Source of the DNA: Virgibacillus oceani
Lineage (GTDB): Bacteria > Bacillota > Bacilli > Bacillales > Amphibacillaceae
Length of the DNA: 64,000 nucleotides
Direction: 5' to 3'
NCBI RefSeq assembly: GCF_014638995.1
Contig: NZ_BMFR01000004.1
Coordinates: 1-64,000, forward strand
The position numbers were made by a program, and so were the translations under genes. Shown piece after piece: positions 40,800 through 51,237 of this stretch. Position 1 is the first letter of the stretch; the number at the start of each line of letters is the position of its first letter. The notes under the pieces were generated by a model. The model saw only the letters and a list, made by a program, of their open reading frames with translations, was not told the DNA's origin and did no database searches.

Positions 40800-42947
40800 A
40801 TGATCACGAAAGAAGAGAAAATACTGCAAACATATTTTGGCTATGAAACATTTCGTCCAGGCCAACAGGAAACAATCGACAACATCTTACAAACAAAAAA
40901 CACACTTGCTGTAATGCCCACTGGCGGCGGTAAATCATTGTGCTATCAAATCCCTGGTCTGTCACTCGACGGAACAGCAATCATTATTTCTCCATTAATA
41001 TCATTAATGAAAGATCAGGTCGATGCCTTAAATTCACTAGGCATACCTTCCACATTTATAAATAGCTCCCTTTCCACTGCCGAACAGCATGAGCGCCTCC
41101 GCAATCTGGAAAATAGACGTTATAAATTTGTTTATGTTGCACCTGAGCGATTTGACTCGGCATCATTTGTAAACGCGGTAAAACGTATCCCGCTATCCTT
41201 GGTTGCGTTTGATGAGGCACATTGTATTTCCCAATGGGGACATGATTTCAGGCCAAGCTACAGGTCAATAGTTCCGAATTTAAAACAGTTATCAAATATT
41301 CCTGTATTCATGGCACTAACTGCAACCGCTACAGAGGAAGTTATATCAGATATTCAATCATTGTTACATATTGAAAAAGACTGTGTGATTAATACTGGTT
41401 TTGAACGGGAAAACCTATCATTTCATATTGTCAAAGGAAAGGACAAAGCAATTTATATCCGTTCATTTTTACAAGAGCATAAAGAAGAATCGGGGATCAT
41501 TTACACGGCTACTCGAAAACAGGCTGATGCATTGTACGAACAGCTGACAAGGAGAGAGATTGCTGCTGCAAAATACCATGCTGGACTTACTGAAGATGAA
41601 CGAAAGCATTCTCAAGCAGCATTTATCCAGGATGAAAAAACCGTTATGATTGCAACAAACGCATTTGGGATGGGAATCGATAAATCGAATGTTAGGTACG
41701 TAATCCATTATGCAATGCCAATGACAATTGAATCGTATTACCAGGAAGCCGGACGTGCCGGACGAGATGGGGAACCGAGTGATTGTATTTTGCTATTTTC
41801 ACCACAGGATGTTCAGCTGCAGAAATTTTTGATTGAGCAATCGCAAATGGATGATGAAGCAAAACGAGCTGAATATCGAAAATTGCAAGCGATGATCAAT
41901 TATTGTCATACACATAGTTGCTTAACCACATTTATTTTAGATTATTTTAATGATACCGCCCATACGGAAACCTGTAAAAGATGCAGCAATTGTATGAACC
42001 GCCAAGAACGATCTGATATCACGGAAGAAGCACAAATGATATTATCTTGTGTTAAACGGATGGGTGAACGATTTGGTGTCGGGATGACTGCAAAGGTATT
42101 GAAAGGATCAAACGATAAAAAAATTAACCAGTTTGGTTTGAACAAAATTACCACTTACGGTATTTTGTCCGCTTATACAGAAAAAGAGTTAACAGAATGG
42201 ATTCATTTTTTAGTTGCCGAGAAATTTCTTGATACGGAAGAAGGCAAATTTCCAACGTTAAAATTAAATCAGGAATCCATTGACATACTTAAAGGAAGAA
42301 AAAAGGTATGGATTTACACAGCGCCGATTCCAACAAATGGGGAAACAGATTATCACGCAGAATTGTTCCAAATTCTGCGCGCATTACGAAAAAAAATGGC
42401 CGACGAGAAAAAAGTCCCGCCATATGTGTTGTTCTCTGATGCAACGTTAAAGGAACTCAGCCGATATTTCCCCGATTCAAAAGAAGACATGCTTACCATT
42501 AAAGGTGTTGGTGAGAAGAAATATGAGCAATATGGCGAGGCATTTTTGCGTACGATTGTTGAATGGCGTGCGGGTAATCCGGACGTTAAGCCTAAGATAC
42601 GAATTGGTGGTGCTTCAGTAAAACCGAATCCCGCGAAAAAGAAAGATGATGAGGGTCCAAGTCATATTGTCAGCTATCAAATGTTCCAATCCGGAAAATC
42701 AATAAAAGATATCGCGGTTATTCGAGGTTTATCACAGGTTACGATAGAGGGTCATATTTTTAAGGCATTCAAGGATGGGTATCCACTTGCATGGAATATC
42801 TTTTTTAATGAGGAGGAGGAGAAAATGGTTCTTGCTGCACGCGAGGAGATTGAGGAACCTAAATTAAAACCATTGCGAGAGGCTTTACCTGAAGAGTACA
42901 GTTATACGAAAATAAAAGCTGTTTTGGTAAAGAATGGGTTGATGTAG
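40800..42947 (+). CDS. recQ: ATP-dependent DNA helicase RecQ
   Basis: 3'-5' superfamily 2 helicase of recombination and repair; 715 residues. Order: helicase core with Walker A TGGGKS at residues 41-46 and DEAH near 138-141 (VAFDEAHCISQWGHDFRPSY), then the RecQ zinc-binding region (CHTHSCLTTFIL, then CKRCSNC), a winged-helix RQC, an HRDC domain (FQILRALRKKMADEKKVPPYVLFSDATL) and a C-terminal helix-turn-helix extension (SHIVSYQMFQSGKSIKDIA). The length and HTH tail fit the long Bacillus RecQ rather than RecS. GAGGAGG precedes the ATG. It is divergent from the ECF sigma gene. Confidence 0.93.
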   Translation: MITKEEKILQTYFGYETFRPGQQETIDNILQTKNTLAVMPTGGGKSLCYQIPGLSLDGTAIIISPLISLMKDQVDALNSLGIPSTFINSSLSTAEQHERLRNLENRRYKFVYVAPERFDSASFVNAVKRIPLSLVAFDEAHCISQWGHDFRPSYRSIVPNLKQLSNIPVFMALTATATEEVISDIQSLLHIEKDCVINTGFERENLSFHIVKGKDKAIYIRSFLQEHKEESGIIYTATRKQADALYEQLTRREIAAAKYHAGLTEDERKHSQAAFIQDEKTVMIATNAFGMGIDKSNVRYVIHYAMPMTIESYYQEAGRAGRDGEPSDCILLFSPQDVQLQKFLIEQSQMDDEAKRAEYRKLQAMINYCHTHSCLTTFILDYFNDTAHTETCKRCSNCMNRQERSDITEEAQMILSCVKRMGERFGVGMTAKVLKGSNDKKINQFGLNKITTYGILSAYTEKELTEWIHFLVAEKFLDTEEGKFPTLKLNQESIDILKGRKKVWIYTAPIPTNGETDYHAELFQILRALRKKMADEKKVPPYVLFSDATLKELSRYFPDSKEDMLTIKGVGEKKYEQYGEAFLRTIVEWRAGNPDVKPKIRIGGASVKPNPAKKKDDEGPSHIVSYQMFQSGKSIKDIAVIRGLSQVTIEGHIFKAFKDGYPLAWNIFFNEEEEKMVLAAREEIEEPKLKPLREALPEEYSYTKIKAVLVKNGLM

Positions 42948-43000
42948 GTTTACTCAATGAAGCCTTTGCTGATGTTCCCATTCCCGTGAAGGTGTAACAT

Positions 43001-43036
43001 AAAAAAAAACGAGCGCTGTCCATGCGCTCGTTTTTT
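43001..43036 (-). terminator. Bidirectional terminator
   Basis: AAAAAACGAGCGC/GCGCTCGTTTTTT stem between convergent recQ and ampS. Confidence 0.88.
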
Positions 43037-43042
43037 ATAAAA

Positions 43043-44281
43043 TTATTTAATATCAAATGCCCAGGTCCCATTTCGGAACACAGCTTCCGTACTGCCATCT
43101 TCCTTAACACCATCAATGTCTAATTCTTCAGAGCCAATCATGAAGTCAACATGTGTTAGGCTGTCATTTACCCCATGCTTATCAAGCTCGTCTTCATCCA
43201 TTTTTGCACCACCCTTTAAATTAGTAGGGTATGCCTTCCCTAGCGCAATGTGACATGATGCATTTTCATCAAATAGTGTGTTGTAAAAAATTAATCCTGA
43301 TTGTGATACTGGTGATTCGTGTGGGACAAGTGCTACTTCACCCAATCTGCTGGCACCCTCATCTGTTTCCAGCAAATGTTTTAGTGTGTCTTCCCCTTGC
43401 TCCGCTTTATAATCAACAACTTTTCCTTCTTTAAATGTAAGGCTGAAATTATCGATTAGGCTACCGCCATAGTTTAGCGGTTTTGTACTTGATACAGTGC
43501 CGTTAACACCATACTTGTGCGGCATAGAGAATACTTCTTCTGTCGGCATATTAGGATTAAATGTAATACCTTTTTCAGAAACAGCGGATCCGCCCTTCCA
43601 AATATGGCCCTCCGGCAGCTCCATTTCTAAATTTGTTCCAGGTGCTTTGAATAGTAATTTTTTGTAGTTTTTCTTATTTAATAACTCACGAGCGGTTTTT
43701 AATGCAGCATTATGTTCTTCCCATGCAGCAATTGGATCGTCTTTATCAACACGAACAATTTTTACAATTGCATCCCAAAGACTAGCAACTGCATCTTCTT
43801 TCGATTTTTCAGGGAAAATTTTTTGTGCCCAATCTCCAGTTGGAATGGAAATAATGGACCATGTAATACGATCATTCATGGTATATTGACGAAAATTTTT
43901 CATTGCTTCTGCTGCAGCTTTAGTCGATTTTGCAACACGGGATGGATCAATTTCCTTCAGCAAATCCGGGTTTGTTGAACGGATATTCAGCACTGCGGCA
44001 CCATCCTCGGCAAATGTATCATGCAATTTTACCTTCCATTCCGGATAGTCTGCAATCACTTCGTCTGGGGCATTTTCATATTTTAACAGTGTTAATTCAT
44101 CATCAACCCAATTAATATGTACATCTTTTGCACCTAATTCATAGGCTTTACGAGCGACAATTTTTGTAAAGTCTGCTCCCTCAATCGGTGCATTTATCAT
44201 TAGTGCCTGATTTTTTTGCAGGTTGACACCTGTTTTCAATGCTAATTCTGCATATTTCTCCTGTGTACGTTGGTCTGCCAT
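43043..44281 (-). CDS. ampS: M29 family aminopeptidase
   Basis: Metallo-aminopeptidase of the thermophilic/M29 family (AmpS, PepS); removes N-terminal residues from peptides in the cytoplasm. The 412 residues are the normal length. Metal ligand regions are seen: the Glu-containing MELPEGHIWKGGSA area, EVALVPHESPVSQSGLIFYNTLFDENASCHIALG with Glu and His ligands, and SLTHVDFMIGSEELDIDG with the HxD pair. A TAGGAGGTAA-type site precedes the ATG. It stands alone between recQ and the HxlR regulator. Confidence 0.92.
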   Translation of the reverse strand: MADQRTQEKYAELALKTGVNLQKNQALMINAPIEGADFTKIVARKAYELGAKDVHINWVDDELTLLKYENAPDEVIADYPEWKVKLHDTFAEDGAAVLNIRSTNPDLLKEIDPSRVAKSTKAAAEAMKNFRQYTMNDRITWSIISIPTGDWAQKIFPEKSKEDAVASLWDAIVKIVRVDKDDPIAAWEEHNAALKTARELLNKKNYKKLLFKAPGTNLEMELPEGHIWKGGSAVSEKGITFNPNMPTEEVFSMPHKYGVNGTVSSTKPLNYGGSLIDNFSLTFKEGKVVDYKAEQGEDTLKHLLETDEGASRLGEVALVPHESPVSQSGLIFYNTLFDENASCHIALGKAYPTNLKGGAKMDEDELDKHGVNDSLTHVDFMIGSEELDIDGVKEDGSTEAVFRNGTWAFDIK

Positions 44282-44428
44282 ACTTTTACCTCCATTTTTT
44301 ATTCAAAAATATTTCGTGTACCGTTATTATTTCATAAAATCAACAAATAACCAAATAATTTTTACAATTATGTAACAAAAAAGACCGTAAAAACCTTTAC
44401 AAATAAAATGGATAACCGATTTACGCAA

Positions 44429-44474
44429 TTGACATGTTGTGTTATGATTATATTAGGTTACTTTTCGTAATTAC
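44429..44474 (+). promoter_or_regulatory. Promoter and dyad upstream of HxlR-family gene
   Basis: TTGACA (44429-44434), 16-bp spacer, TATTAG (44451-44456), followed at once by the dyad TTAC-TTTTC-GTAA (44458-44470) and a further TTAC. The spacing resembles operators of YodB-type HxlR regulators (TAC...GTA). Position over the transcription start suggests autorepression; inferred. Confidence 0.5.
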
Positions 44475-44497
44475 TATATCTAAGAGAGGTGGTCTTC

Positions 44498-44827
44498 ATG
44501 GAAGAATTGTGTCCGCGTTTTGAAAGTGCTATGCAGCTAATGAGCAAACGTTGGGTCGGGCTTATATTATTTGAGCTTCTAAAAGGTACAAAACGTTTCT
44601 CGGAAATGGAAGCAGACTTGCCAATCAGCGGAAGATTACTCTCTGATAGACTGAAAATGCTAGAAAAAGAAGGAATTGTTGAGCGAAATATTTACTCCGA
44701 ATTCCCAGTTCGAATCGAGTATTCGTTATCAGAAAAAGGTAAAGCTCTTGAACCAGTCATTAAAGAAATCCAAAATTGGGCAGAAGACTGGATCTCGTTA
44801 GATGATATTGAAGAACAGAATGCATGA
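44498..44827 (+). CDS. HxlR family transcriptional regulator (YodB-like)
   Basis: A 109-residue winged-helix protein. HTH elements lie in KRWVGLILFELLKGTKRFSEMEADLPISGRLLSDRLKML, with the wing VERNIYSEFPVRIEYSLSEKG. A single cysteine at residue 5 (MEELCPRFESAM) corresponds to the redox-sensing Cys near the N-terminus of B. subtilis YodB and CatR, which respond to quinones and diamide. ATG 44498 has GAGGTGG upstream. It is monocistronic with a terminator; no adjacent oxidoreductase target is present, so targets lie elsewhere. Confidence 0.85.
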   Translation: MEELCPRFESAMQLMSKRWVGLILFELLKGTKRFSEMEADLPISGRLLSDRLKMLEKEGIVERNIYSEFPVRIEYSLSEKGKALEPVIKEIQNWAEDWISLDDIEEQNA

Positions 44828-44829
44828 TA

Positions 44830-44861
44830 GGAGACTGTTGATTTAACAGCCTCCTTTTTTT
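44830..44861 (+). terminator. HxlR-gene terminator
   Basis: GGAG-CTGTT/AACAG-CTCC stem followed by seven T residues. Confidence 0.88.
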
Positions 44862-44988
44862 GATTTATTTGCCTTGAAGAAATCTTAAACTAACATACTA
44901 ACGGTTATCCCGGGTTTCCTGCTTGTAATTGCTCCTTTACTATAAATCACATGACTACCTTTATAAATTGCCCTGCCTGGAAGGTTTA

Positions 44989-46263
<1,275 letters not shown>

Positions 46264-46275
46264 CTATAAAACCTC

Positions 46276-47928
46276 CTATTTCTTCATCGGTACCGTAATG
46301 TCATGTTCGTCCGCAAAATCAATTGCCTTTTCATACCCTGCATCAGCATGACGGATAACGCCCATTCCTGGATCCGTAGTCAGGACTCGTTCTAATCGTT
46401 CCTTTGCCAAATCGGTACCGTCTGCAACAGCGACCATCCCCGCGTGAAGTGAGTACCCCAAACCAACACCACCACCATGATGGAACGAAATCCAGGAACC
46501 ACCCGCTGCGGTATTAATCAATGCATTTAGAATTGCCCAGTCGGCTACAGCATCACTTCCGTCCTTCATTCCTTCTGTTTCCCGATTTGGTGATGCAACA
46601 GAACCACAGTCCAGATGATCACGGCCAATTACGATAGGTGCCTTCAATTCACCTTTTTTAACTAGCTCATTGATAGCAAGACCCATTTTTACCCGTTCAC
46701 CGTAACCTAACCAGCAAATGCGGGAGGGTAACCCCTGGAATGCGACCCGCTCATGGGCCATATCAATCCATCGCAGCAGTGCTTCATTTTCTGGAAAAAG
46801 CTCTTTGATTAATTGATCTGTGCGATAAATATCTTCCGGGTCGCCAGAAAGTGCTGCCCAGCGGAAAGGACCTTTACCTTCACAAAATAGTGGACGAATA
46901 TAGGCTGGAACGAAACCTGGAAAATCAAATGCATTTTCTACCCCCTCATTTTTCGCAGCCTGACGAATGTTATTTCCATAGTCAAACACAATTGACCCTC
47001 TATTTTGATAGGAAAGCATTGCTTCCACGTGTTTTGCCATGCTAGCTTTAGAAAGCTTTGTATATTCACTTGGATTTTCTTTACGCAATTTAGCGGCAGC
47101 TTCTACACTATACCCAACAGGAACATATCCATTTAAAGGGTCATGGGCAGAGGTTTGGTCTGTGACAATGTCAATTTCAATGTTGCAGCTTAATAGTTCA
47201 TGATGAATTTCCGCCGCATTTCCTAACAATGCTATCGAAAGTGCTTTCCCCTGTTTCTTCGCATCATTCGCCAGTTCAATGGCTTCATCAATACTTTCTG
47301 TCATTACATCGCAATACTTTGTTTTCAGCCTTTTTTCAATACGGCTTTTATCCACTTCAACAGCAATAACGACCCCTTCATTCATCGTAACCGCAAGCGG
47401 CTGTGCACCACCCATGCCGCCGAGTCCTGCAGTCAATGTAATTGTATGCCGTAATGTTCCATTGAAATGCTTTTTCGCAAGTGCTGAGAACGTTTCATAG
47501 GTTCCTTGTAAAATCCCTTGTGTACCAATATATATCCAGCTCCCCGCTGTCATTTGGCCGTACATCATTAATCCCTTTTGATCGAGTTCATGAAAATGCT
47601 CCCAATTTGCCCATTCGGGAACGAGATTTGAATTAGCTAACAGTACTCTTGGTGCGTGCTTGTGCGTTTTAAAAACACCAACAGGCTTTCCTGACTGTAC
47701 GAGCATGGTTTCGTCATTTTCCAAGTTTCGTAATGTGTTTACAATTGCGTCGAACGCCTCCCAGTTACGGGCTGCCTTTCCAATGCCGCCATACACAACA
47801 AGCTCTTCTGGATTTTCAGCTACCTCCGGATCCAAGTTGTTGTACAGCATCCGCAGTGCCGCTTCCTGTTCCCATCCTTTACATTCAAGCTGTAATCCTT
47901 TTTTAGCTTGGACCTTAACCTTATTCAT
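46276..47928 (-). CDS. hutU: Urocanate hydratase
   Basis: Second step of histidine degradation; NAD-dependent hydration of urocanate to imidazolonepropionate. The 550-residue length is standard. [16 protein letters not shown] is the nucleotide-binding segment, [12 protein letters not shown] follows, and [16 protein letters not shown] contains the conserved catalytic-region Cys. It overlaps hutH by 8 bp at its start and lies 12 bp before hutI, so the three genes are translated together. Confidence 0.95.
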   Translation of the reverse strand: MNKVKVQAKKGLQLECKGWEQEAALRMLYNNLDPEVAENPEELVVYGGIGKAARNWEAFDAIVNTLRNLENDETMLVQSGKPVGVFKTHKHAPRVLLANSNLVPEWANWEHFHELDQKGLMMYGQMTAGSWIYIGTQGILQGTYETFSALAKKHFNGTLRHTITLTAGLGGMGGAQPLAVTMNEGVVIAVEVDKSRIEKRLKTKYCDVMTESIDEAIELANDAKKQGKALSIALLGNAAEIHHELLSCNIEIDIVTDQTSAHDPLNGYVPVGYSVEAAAKLRKENPSEYTKLSKASMAKHVEAMLSYQNRGSIVFDYGNNIRQAAKNEGVENAFDFPGFVPAYIRPLFCEGKGPFRWAALSGDPEDIYRTDQLIKELFPENEALLRWIDMAHERVAFQGLPSRICWLGYGERVKMGLAINELVKKGELKAPIVIGRDHLDCGSVASPNRETEGMKDGSDAVADWAILNALINTAAGGSWISFHHGGGVGLGYSLHAGMVAVADGTDLAKERLERVLTTDPGMGVIRHADAGYEKAIDFADEHDITVPMKK

Positions 47929-49450
47929 GAAAAACTCCCCCTCTTACTAGATTTTGTGTGACGCCGCTTTCCCCTGAATCCTTCAGCCAATCTGCCAATC
48001 TTTCAATATCTGTCGAAAATACACGATCCTTTGTAATCGAAGGAACGACATTTCGGACTTTCTCGTAATACTCTTTTGTCTGTTGTGCCATTTTGCCGAT
48101 TCCGCGAAATTCGACAGCCTCCATTGCACAAATAAGCTCAATTGCAACAACACGGCGCGTATTTTGCAGCATTTGCAGTGCGTGTCTGGCAGCGATTGTT
48201 CCCATACTTACATGGTCCTCTTGATTTGCCGATGACGGTATCGAGTCAACACTTGCCGGATGTGCTAATGTCTTATTTTCAGAAACAAGTGATGCCGCAC
48301 TATATTGCATGATCATCGCACCTGACTCAAGACCTGGATTAGGGCTGAGGAATGCTGGCAGGTCGTTTAGCTGCGGATTAACGAGCCGTTCAATACGACG
48401 TTCCGCTATATTGCCAGTTTCAGCGATTCCCAGTTTAATAAAATCCATCGCAAACGCTATTGGCTGTCCGTGAAAATTCCCACCCGAAATGACTTTGTTT
48501 TCAGCAGAAAATATTAATGGATTATCTGTCACGGCATTGATTTCCGTGACTAGCTTATCTTTTGCGTAACGAACTGTTTGCCACGATGCTCCAAGTACTT
48601 GCGGAATGCATCTTAACGAATAGGCATCCTGAACACGCAATTCTCCCTGTTTCGTTGTAAGTCCGCTATCCGATAAAATTGCTAGAATTCGTTCAGCAAC
48701 GTCCATTTGCTCCTGGTGGCCGCGAACTTTGTGCAGATCAGCATCAAATGCATCCATGATTCCCTGCAGTCCCTCTAACGTCATAGCTGCAATAAGTTCA
48801 CTTTGGTATAGTAATTTTTCAACCTCTAAATAGGTAACAATCCCAACGGCAGTCATTGCTTGTGTACCATTAATTAATGCAAGCCCTTCTTTAGCTTTTA
48901 GTTTTAATGGGGCAATCCCTTCTTCAGCCAAAGCGACTGATGCATGAATCCGTTCTCCCTTGTAAAAAACCTCCCCTTCCCCTAATAAGGCCAAAGCCAG
49001 ATGGGAAAGTGGTGCCAAATCCCCGCTTGCACCTAATGACCCTTGTTCAGGAATCACTGGATGTATCGATGCATTAACCAAATCCACAAGCTGCTGAACT
49101 AATTCTGTCCTTACCCCTGAAAATCCCTGTGATAATGCATTTGCCCGCAACAATAACATCGTGCGGCTAATTTCCTCTGAAAAGGGATTCCCCACACCGC
49201 ATGCATGGGAATGAATCAGATTCAGCTGCAAATTCTCCAAATCTTCTTCAGCAATAACCACATCACTAAATTTCCCAAAACCCGTGTTAATGCCGTACAT
49301 TGTTTTTTTTCCATTGATCATGGTTTCTACCGTCTGTCTGTTGTGCTTAATTTTCTGGATTGCATCATTTTCTATGGCTACCTTTTCATTTTCAAAAACA
49401 ACACGTTTTATCTCTTCTAATGTCAATGTTTTACCAGTTAACGTAATCAT
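47921..49450 (-). CDS. hutH: Histidine ammonia-lyase
   Basis: First step of histidine degradation; converts L-histidine to urocanate and ammonia. The 509 residues carry the Ala-Ser-Gly triad that cyclises into the MIO cofactor ([15 protein letters not shown]) and the family segments INGTQAM and [15 protein letters not shown] 49450 has GGAGGTG 7 nt upstream; a longer frame is unsupported. It heads the hut operon. Its leader contains a strong palindrome and, farther upstream, a cre-like site. HutP, the antiterminator of B. subtilis, is not encoded in the window. Confidence 0.95.
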   Translation of the reverse strand: MITLTGKTLTLEEIKRVVFENEKVAIENDAIQKIKHNRQTVETMINGKKTMYGINTGFGKFSDVVIAEEDLENLQLNLIHSHACGVGNPFSEEISRTMLLLRANALSQGFSGVRTELVQQLVDLVNASIHPVIPEQGSLGASGDLAPLSHLALALLGEGEVFYKGERIHASVALAEEGIAPLKLKAKEGLALINGTQAMTAVGIVTYLEVEKLLYQSELIAAMTLEGLQGIMDAFDADLHKVRGHQEQMDVAERILAILSDSGLTTKQGELRVQDAYSLRCIPQVLGASWQTVRYAKDKLVTEINAVTDNPLIFSAENKVISGGNFHGQPIAFAMDFIKLGIAETGNIAERRIERLVNPQLNDLPAFLSPNPGLESGAMIMQYSAASLVSENKTLAHPASVDSIPSSANQEDHVSMGTIAARHALQMLQNTRRVVAIELICAMEAVEFRGIGKMAQQTKEYYEKVRNVVPSITKDRVFSTDIERLADWLKDSGESGVTQNLVRGGVFHE

Positions 49451-49503
49451 CTTTTTACACCTCCATAGCACCGCTTTATCATAATAAAGCGCACAAAGTA
49501 AAA

Positions 49504-49533
49504 GAGGCTTTGGTTACGTAACCAAAGCCTCTG
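49504..49533 (-). terminator. Palindrome in hutH leader (candidate conditional terminator)
   Basis: A 30-bp perfect palindrome with half-site AGAGGCTTTGGTTAC, followed on the minus strand by UUUUACUUU. It sits 53 bp before hutH and between two divergently transcribed genes, so it does not end an upstream gene. A regulated terminator in the hut leader, as in B. subtilis, is the simplest reading; a protein operator is the alternative. Confidence 0.65.
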
Positions 49534-49611
49534 CCCTAAATCTATTTTTTATTAAATGAGAACTGCATAGCATAAGAACACCTCAAGAGTTTGAATATTC
49601 TTAGTTATTAT

Positions 49612-49625
49612 TGTAAGCGTTTTCC
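49612..49625. promoter_or_regulatory. cre-like site (CcpA) upstream of hutH
   Basis: TGTAAGCGTTTTCC matches the catabolite-responsive element consensus at 13 of 14 positions. It is in the 280-bp divergent region between hutH and the pentapeptide-repeat gene. Carbon catabolite repression of hut is known in B. subtilis; control here is inferred. Confidence 0.55.
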
Positions 49626-49661
49626 ATAAATGTTTCAAGAAAAATATAAAAAGAAAAAATC

Positions 49662-49690
49662 TTGACAAGTTAATTATAATTTTTCATGAT
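49662..49690 (+). promoter_or_regulatory. Promoter of pentapeptide-repeat gene
   Basis: TTGACA (49662-49667), 17-bp spacer, CATGAT (49685-49690); a slightly shifted GATAAT overlaps the -10. Confidence 0.45.
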
Positions 49691-49729
49691 AATAGTATCG
49701 TTAATTTATCATTAAAGGAAGTGTACATA

Positions 49730-50563
49730 TTGTCTCATCCATCAACAGACAAAGACAATATTCAAACTCAATTAAGTGCTGACTGTGAAAGTTGTTTTGG
49801 TTTGTGCTGTGTCGCTTTGCCTTATGTGAAGTCTGCAGATTTCGCGTTTAACAAAAATGGGGGCACTCCTTGTCGAAACTTGCAATCAGACTTTCGTTGC
49901 GGCATTCATAAGGAGCTTAGAAAAAAAGGCTTTAAAGGCTGTGCTGTATATGAATGCTTTGGCGCCGGTCAGAAGGTATCCCAAGTTACTTATGGTGGAA
50001 ACGATTGGCGAAATGACTCTGCATTAGCTGGGGAAATGTTTGATGTTTTTCCAATTATGCAGCAGCTTCATGAGATGCTTTATTACTTGTATGAAGCACT
50101 TCATATAGACGATACCAATCCGATTCAAGAAGATTTACAGACTGCCATCGATAAAACGGAGGATCTTACTGGTTTGAAACCGAAAGACATTTTAGACATT
50201 GATGTTTCAGAACATAGGGCAGGTGTCAATACCTTGCTTCTGCGGGCAAGTAAACTTGTGCGGGCGAATATACCAAATAAGGAAATTAAAATTAATAGAA
50301 AACGTGACTTGATTGGCGCAAAATTACACGGTGCCGATCTTAGGGGTGCTAATTTAAGGGGGGCGATGCTAATTGCGGCCGACCTCAGAAAAACGGATAT
50401 GAGAGAAACAGATCTTATTGGTGCTGATTTTAGAGATGCTGATTTAAGAGGGGCGAATCTTGAAGGAAGTATTTTTCTAACTCAAGCACAGGTTAATGCA
50501 GCCATTGGTGACGTTCACACAAAGTTACCACCTTCGTTAAGTATTCCGGATCATTGGAATTAA
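49730..50563 (+). CDS. Cys-rich pentapeptide-repeat protein
   Basis: A 277-residue protein in three parts. Residues 15-80 hold a cysteine cluster (CESCFGLCC, then four more single Cys up to about 76) suggestive of metal binding as in CxxCxxCC proteins. Residues 85-190 are helical. Residues 194-248 hold about eleven pentapeptide repeats of A(D/N)LRX type (GADLRGANLRGAM), which form a right-handed beta-helix. No signal peptide. Pentapeptide proteins can mimic DNA and protect gyrase (Qnr, MfpA), but most have unknown roles and the repeat stretch is short. TTG 49730 has AAGGAA 9 nt upstream. It is monocistronic. Confidence 0.78.
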   Translation: MSHPSTDKDNIQTQLSADCESCFGLCCVALPYVKSADFAFNKNGGTPCRNLQSDFRCGIHKELRKKGFKGCAVYECFGAGQKVSQVTYGGNDWRNDSALAGEMFDVFPIMQQLHEMLYYLYEALHIDDTNPIQEDLQTAIDKTEDLTGLKPKDILDIDVSEHRAGVNTLLLRASKLVRANIPNKEIKINRKRDLIGAKLHGADLRGANLRGAMLIAADLRKTDMRETDLIGADFRDADLRGANLEGSIFLTQAQVNAAIGDVHTKLPPSLSIPDHWN

Positions 50564-50619
50564 GTACTCTACAGGAAAAGTGAACAATCCCAGGTTAACA
50601 ACAACTACGATAAATTTAT

Positions 50620-50651
50620 AAAAGCCGTTCCATGCTTGTAACATGGAACGG
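50620..50651 (-). terminator. Terminator of nrd operon
   Basis: CCGTTCCATG/CATGGAACGG stem, followed on the minus strand by CUUUUAUAAAUUU. It is the first good terminator after the flavodoxin gene; on the plus strand the T-run is absent. Confidence 0.6.
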
Positions 50652-50689
50652 TCACACATAAGCCTAACCTCAGGGAGAGGGGAAGGGAC

Positions 50690-50737
50690 TGATAGAAGTA
50701 ATCCCTTACTCGGGCACCAAAGGGGATATTTCTATCA
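50690..50737. other. Structured intergenic segment, unassigned
   Basis: TGATAGAA-gta-ATCCC (50690-50705) pairs with GGGAT-at-TTCTATCA (50723-50737) around CTCGGGCACCAAA. A GC-richer stretch, CCTCAGGGAGAGGGGAAGG, lies next to it. It is part of a 205-bp gap between the pentapeptide gene and the flavodoxin gene and would be in the 3' untranslated region of either transcript. No coding frame. I do not recognise the fold. Confidence 0.4.
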
Positions 50738-50769
50738 TATTTATCGTGAATTTACAGGAAATAAAGCCT

Positions 50770-51228
50770 TTATCTGCTCACAACTTCCAATTCTTTTCTA
50801 ATCTGATCCAGCAAGCATTCTACAAATCTTGAACACTTGGCCACATCCTTAAACTGCGGTCTCTGTTCCACTTTCATCGTAACTGCTAAATTCGTTCGAA
50901 CATACAGCATGTCACGAAATGCATCCACCGCCCCGCAAAAATACGGGAAAAAGCTGTCACCGGTACCGAACACAGCAGTCGATAGTCTTTTGGTGCCAAA
51001 TTCCTCTATTTTTGAAAAGAGATTCTTCATCTCCCTTGGAATACTGCCATTGCCCCATGTATACGTTCCAATAGCAATCCCATCATATTCCGAAATACTA
51101 TTTAATGGAAACTGTTTAATTGGAAAAATCTCCACATCCACCGAACGCAGTGTAAAACGTTCATGGACCAATGCTGCCAATTCCTTCGTGTTACCTGTCA
51201 CCGATGTATACACAATCGCTATTCGCAT
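50770..51228 (-). CDS. Flavodoxin-like protein of the ribonucleotide reductase operon
   Basis: A 152-residue single-domain flavodoxin. The FMN phosphate loop is VYTSVTGNTKELA, the flavin-stacking loop includes GTYTWGNGSIP and the third loop is FGTGDSFFPYFCGAVD. It is a typical flavodoxin rather than a canonical NrdI, which is shorter and lacks these loops. Its start is at or just after the nrdF-type stop; AGGTGA precedes ATG 51228 (a GTG at 51237 is the alternative). Position as third gene after the alpha and beta subunits suggests it supplies electrons for cofactor activation or maintenance; inferred. Confidence 0.8.
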   Translation of the reverse strand: MRIAIVYTSVTGNTKELAALVHERFTLRSVDVEIFPIKQFPLNSISEYDGIAIGTYTWGNGSIPREMKNLFSKIEEFGTKRLSTAVFGTGDSFFPYFCGAVDAFRDMLYVRTNLAVTMKVEQRPQFKDVAKCSRFVECLLDQIRKELEVVSR

Positions 51229-51237
51229 CTGACTCAC

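Noticed and set aside
40574..40807. Minus-strand frame of 77 codons upstream of the ECF sigma gene
   Set aside because: It covers the ECF promoter and the recQ start region, has no ribosome binding site, and its low-complexity A/T-derived residues (Phe, Ile, Asn) look like translated intergenic DNA.
50690..50737. Second cobalamin riboswitch near the nrd operon
   Set aside because: GGTGCC and GGGA fragments occur but the conserved aptamer core and B12 box are missing.
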